Positions 4,557-6,404 of a DNA stretch of 6,404 nucleotides are shown piece after piece. Where the stretch lies: contig CP070726.1 in the NCBI GenBank assembly GCA_020350865.1, positions 283,631-290,034 of the forward strand. Direction: 5' to 3'. Both the position numbers and the translations under genes were made by a program. Numbering within the stretch: position 1 is the first letter of the stretch; each line of letters starts with the position of its first letter. This stretch comes from Thermoplasmata archaeon. Lineage in GTDB: Archaea > Thermoplasmatota > Thermoplasmata > GCA-020350865. The notes beneath the pieces were generated by a model that was not told the DNA's origin, made no database searches, and saw nothing but the letters and a program-made list of their open reading frames with translations.

Positions 4557-6004
4557 GTCAGAGCATCGGATTCTGGCGACTTGTGCATTTTCTCTGGCGC
4601 GAGGAGGTGCGGGTTCAAAAGGTCATGACGGGAGGCCCCGCCTTCTGGTTCTTTCCCTTCATGATCGCCATCTTCGGATCTGTTCTGGGGGCAAGCCATC
4701 CGGTTCTTCTTCGGGCAGTATCCTTCCATGTCCAGTTGAGGCTGGGAAGCCTGCTCTTCATGATATTCGGCATCAGCGTCGGAGGTCTGGGTCTCTTCAT
4801 GGGGAGCATACTTGAGCGACGGTTCGGCAGAATCAATCTGCTCCTTGCCTCGGGCAGGACACTGCCAATCGAGAACAGGAAGCTCATGGGGGCCTTCTTT
4901 CTCAAGGATGCCTTCTACTATCTGGCTTTCAATCTGCTGCCGTTTATCGCGGCTTTCGGGCTCGCAGGTTTCGTTGCCGCAGGATTCACGTTTCTTGGCA
5001 TCTTGCTGTTTGCCGCAGGCGTGATTCTCACGTTTTTTTTCGGTATGTCCTTAAGCTATTTTCTCTCGATGACAGCCGTGAAAAGCAGAACTGTAGCAGG
5101 TGCGTTGACAGTTGTTACGTTCCTGGTGATTTTGGCTGTGCTGATGGACCTTCTCCCAGGCGAGCTGCTTCTCCCGGCCGTACCCCTTGTTTCCGGTGAG
5201 AACGTGCATCTGGCTCTGCCGTCCGTCGCACTCACCATGGCCTTCATCGCTCTGGGCACGGGTATGACTGTTTCGCACATAACTCCCAGGGGGGTGCCGC
5301 ACACGCATGCCTTCCTCGCCCGTGCTACAGGGTTTGGCAGGTTCGGAGCCTACGCACCATTGCTTGCCAAGGAATGGCTAGACCTCAGAAGAAGCGGGAC
5401 CCTGGGACCGGTTGTGGGCTCCTTTGCGGGGCCGGTACTGCTCCTTGCAGCCATGAACTGGTTCTTCCCGGCCCTGAGCGGCGGTGATATCGCATTTCCC
5501 GCAACGTTCTTCGCTCCATTAATCGGCTTCTTCTGCATTACCACATATTCATGGCTGAACAACATCGACTCCCCCGGATTCTACAGGGTGGTACCGGTCA
5601 GGCTGCCTGCCGTAATCAGGACAAAGATCATCCTCTTCTTCCTGCTTGTGGCCTTCCTTCCGGCATTGTTCGTGCTGCTCCTTTCCGCAATCTCGGGGGA
5701 TATGTCCAGCATCTGGCTTTCGCTTCTCATTGCGTATTCCACAGCCGTATACGTGCTGGCTGTCACATGCTACCTCACCGGTATTTCGACCAACAGCCTG
5801 CTCTTCGATGCCAGGGTTCTGGCCCGGTTCTGTCTTGCCATCCTGCCGCCTCTCATACTGCTTTCGTTTCTCTCGCTTTCTGGCGGTATTGCGTGGATGG
5901 GAGGGGATGCTGCCACCGCCCTTGTCAGCCTATTGCTCGTGGTCCTGTCGGCCCCCCTTTTTGCAGGTATTGACAAGAAATGGTCCGATAGGGCCTTCGG
6001 ATGA
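4553..6004 (+). CDS. ABC-2 type transporter permease, large fused-type subunit
   Basis: The 483-residue product is an integral membrane protein with about 12 hydrophobic segments (roughly 30-46, 64-84, 117-140, 143-170, 181-201, 222-238, 285-304, 315-331, 358-380, 386-408, 424-444 and 454-472). It has a short cytoplasmic amphipathic N-terminus (FLWREEVRVQ) and a basic C-terminal tail (KKWSDR). The two halves look related: FLWREEVRVQK near residue 13 corresponds to LLAKEWLDLRR near 270, and GRTLPIENRK (101-110) to VRLPAVIRTK (349-358). ABC-2 permeases are usually 6-TM proteins that dimerise, so this one may supply both halves in a single chain. It starts at the ATGA overlap with the ATPase and is certainly its partner. 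No family-specific motif reveals the substrate. No clear oligo-T terminator follows the stop. Confidence 0.88.
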   Translation: MSQSIGFWRLVHFLWREEVRVQKVMTGGPAFWFFPFMIAIFGSVLGASHPVLLRAVSFHVQLRLGSLLFMIFGISVGGLGLFMGSILERRFGRINLLLASGRTLPIENRKLMGAFFLKDAFYYLAFNLLPFIAAFGLAGFVAAGFTFLGILLFAAGVILTFFFGMSLSYFLSMTAVKSRTVAGALTVVTFLVILAVLMDLLPGELLLPAVPLVSGENVHLALPSVALTMAFIALGTGMTVSHITPRGVPHTHAFLARATGFGRFGAYAPLLAKEWLDLRRSGTLGPVVGSFAGPVLLLAAMNWFFPALSGGDIAFPATFFAPLIGFFCITTYSWLNNIDSPGFYRVVPVRLPAVIRTKIILFFLLVAFLPALFVLLLSAISGDMSSIWLSLLIAYSTAVYVLAVTCYLTGISTNSLLFDARVLARFCLAILPPLILLSFLSLSGGIAWMGGDAATALVSLLLVVLSAPLFAGIDKKWSDRAFG

Positions 6005-6059
6005 AAGGAATTGGTGAAGCAACTACCGTCTCTTCGGGGCACAATCATATCCAAATGCA

Positions 6060-6065
6060 TTTATA
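6060..6065 (+). promoter_or_regulatory. TATA box of the gene at 6109
   Basis: TTTATA, in the context GCATTTATAC, would start transcription near 6088, giving a leader of about 20 bases that still includes the Shine-Dalgarno site. It stands out because the flanking DNA is not AT-rich. The gene therefore has its own promoter and is not simply the third gene of the ABC operon. Confidence 0.6.
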
Positions 6066-6079
6066 CTACACATATCATT

Positions 6080-6089
6080 CTCAATTGAG
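6080..6089. promoter_or_regulatory. 10-bp perfect palindrome at the predicted transcription start
   Basis: CTCAATTGAG is a perfect palindrome whose right end coincides with the start site predicted from the TATA box at 6060-6065. A repressor bound here would block polymerase, so it is a plausible operator. The palindrome is seen; the role is inferred. Confidence 0.35.
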
Positions 6090-6095
6090 CACAAA

Positions 6096-6106
6096 GGAGA
6101 GGGTGA
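6096..6106 (+). promoter_or_regulatory. Shine-Dalgarno region GGAGAGGGTGA
   Basis: Two overlapping possibilities are present: GGAG at 6096-6099, 9 bases before the ATG at 6109, and GGTGA at 6102-6106, only 2 bases before it. The first has the more usual spacing. Either way the site supports the start at 6109. Confidence 0.65.
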
Positions 6107-6108
6107 AT

Positions 6109-6404
6109 ATGCAGAACATAATCGACACATCCAACCTGGATGAGATATCGGCCTTTCTGACCACCACATACATCTCCCACTCGTACGAGGTGGAGTCCAC
6201 GGCAAACATCATATCGCTGTGGGACAGCCTCAGGAAGAACGTCAGCATCAAAGCCGACCTCGATCACATCTCGGCGCTTCTTGCTACAGGCAGGATCATG
6301 GACTACGGGTTCGAAATAAAGGATCCGAACATCTTCAACTCCATTATCACGGACATCAACAAGAACATGGAGACCAGGAACCTGGAGTCAAAGGACCTGC
6401 AAAA
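6109..6404 (+). CDS. Unrecognised soluble protein, N-terminal part (runs off the window)
   Basis: An open frame runs from the ATG at 6109 to the window edge: 98 complete codons plus 2 bases, with no stop. It has its own TATA box and Shine-Dalgarno site, and its codon use matches the GC-richer genes to its left. The sequence (MQNIIDTSNLDEISAFL...) is mixed polar and hydrophobic with heptad-like spacing, so it is probably mostly helical. It has no signal peptide, no membrane segment and no cysteines in the visible part. I do not recognise a family. It lies 104 bases after the ABC permease on the same strand, so some co-transcription is possible, but the separate promoter suggests independent control. 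Confidence 0.8.
   Translation, partial: MQNIIDTSNLDEISAFLTTTYISHSYEVESTANIISLWDSLRKNVSIKADLDHISALLATGRIMDYGFEIKDPNIFNSIITDINKNMETRNLESKDLQ

Noticed and set aside
1..6404. tRNA, rRNA, insertion sequence or CRISPR elements
   Set aside because: I saw no cloverleaf-like gene, transposase frame, terminal inverted repeats or regularly spaced repeat array on either strand.

Overview
The window looks archaeal. Three intergenic regions carry AT-rich TATA-like boxes. Two of these boxes, in the divergent promoter region, lie about 25 bases from a plausible start codon, which is the geometry of leaderless or nearly leaderless archaeal transcripts. The Shine-Dalgarno sites present are of the GGTGA/GGAGG type, and a long oligo-T run lacking an obvious stem follows the first large gene. 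I cannot name the species. A euryarchaeal or Thermoplasmatota-like lineage is a guess from protein style only.

Layout: (1) Bases 1-83 hold the last 26 codons of an upstream membrane protein. (2) Bases 84-542 are a very AT-rich non-coding leader. (3) Bases 543-2822 (+) encode a 759-residue secreted multidomain protein. It has a Sec-type signal peptide, an Ig-like N-terminal region, a DxDxNGxxDxxD calcium-type loop, a zincin HExxH motif, a two-copy 56-residue repeat, a Pro-Glu-Val linker and a C-terminal beta domain. An oligo-T terminator follows. (4) Bases 2859-3701 (-) encode a PqqB-like metallo-beta-lactamase-fold protein, convergent with the secreted protein. (5) A 108-base divergent promoter region separates it from (6) a two-gene ABC-2 type transporter: the ATPase at 3810-4556 and a large permease at 4553-6004, translationally coupled by an ATGA overlap. 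(7) Bases 6005-6108 contain a well-formed promoter with a 10-bp palindrome at the predicted transcription start. (8) Bases 6109-6404 are the start of an unrecognised soluble protein that runs off the window.

The left part (to about 2860) is clearly AT-richer and uses different codons from the GC-richer right part, so the window may join two regions of different history. The ABC pair almost certainly forms one exporter or membrane-remodelling unit. The MBL protein shares its promoter region but no function can be linked firmly. The most interesting points are the putative secreted metallopeptidase, which is easily missed as a generic surface protein, and a perfect 8-bp hairpin that begins exactly on the start codon of the probably leaderless ABC ATPase mRNA.
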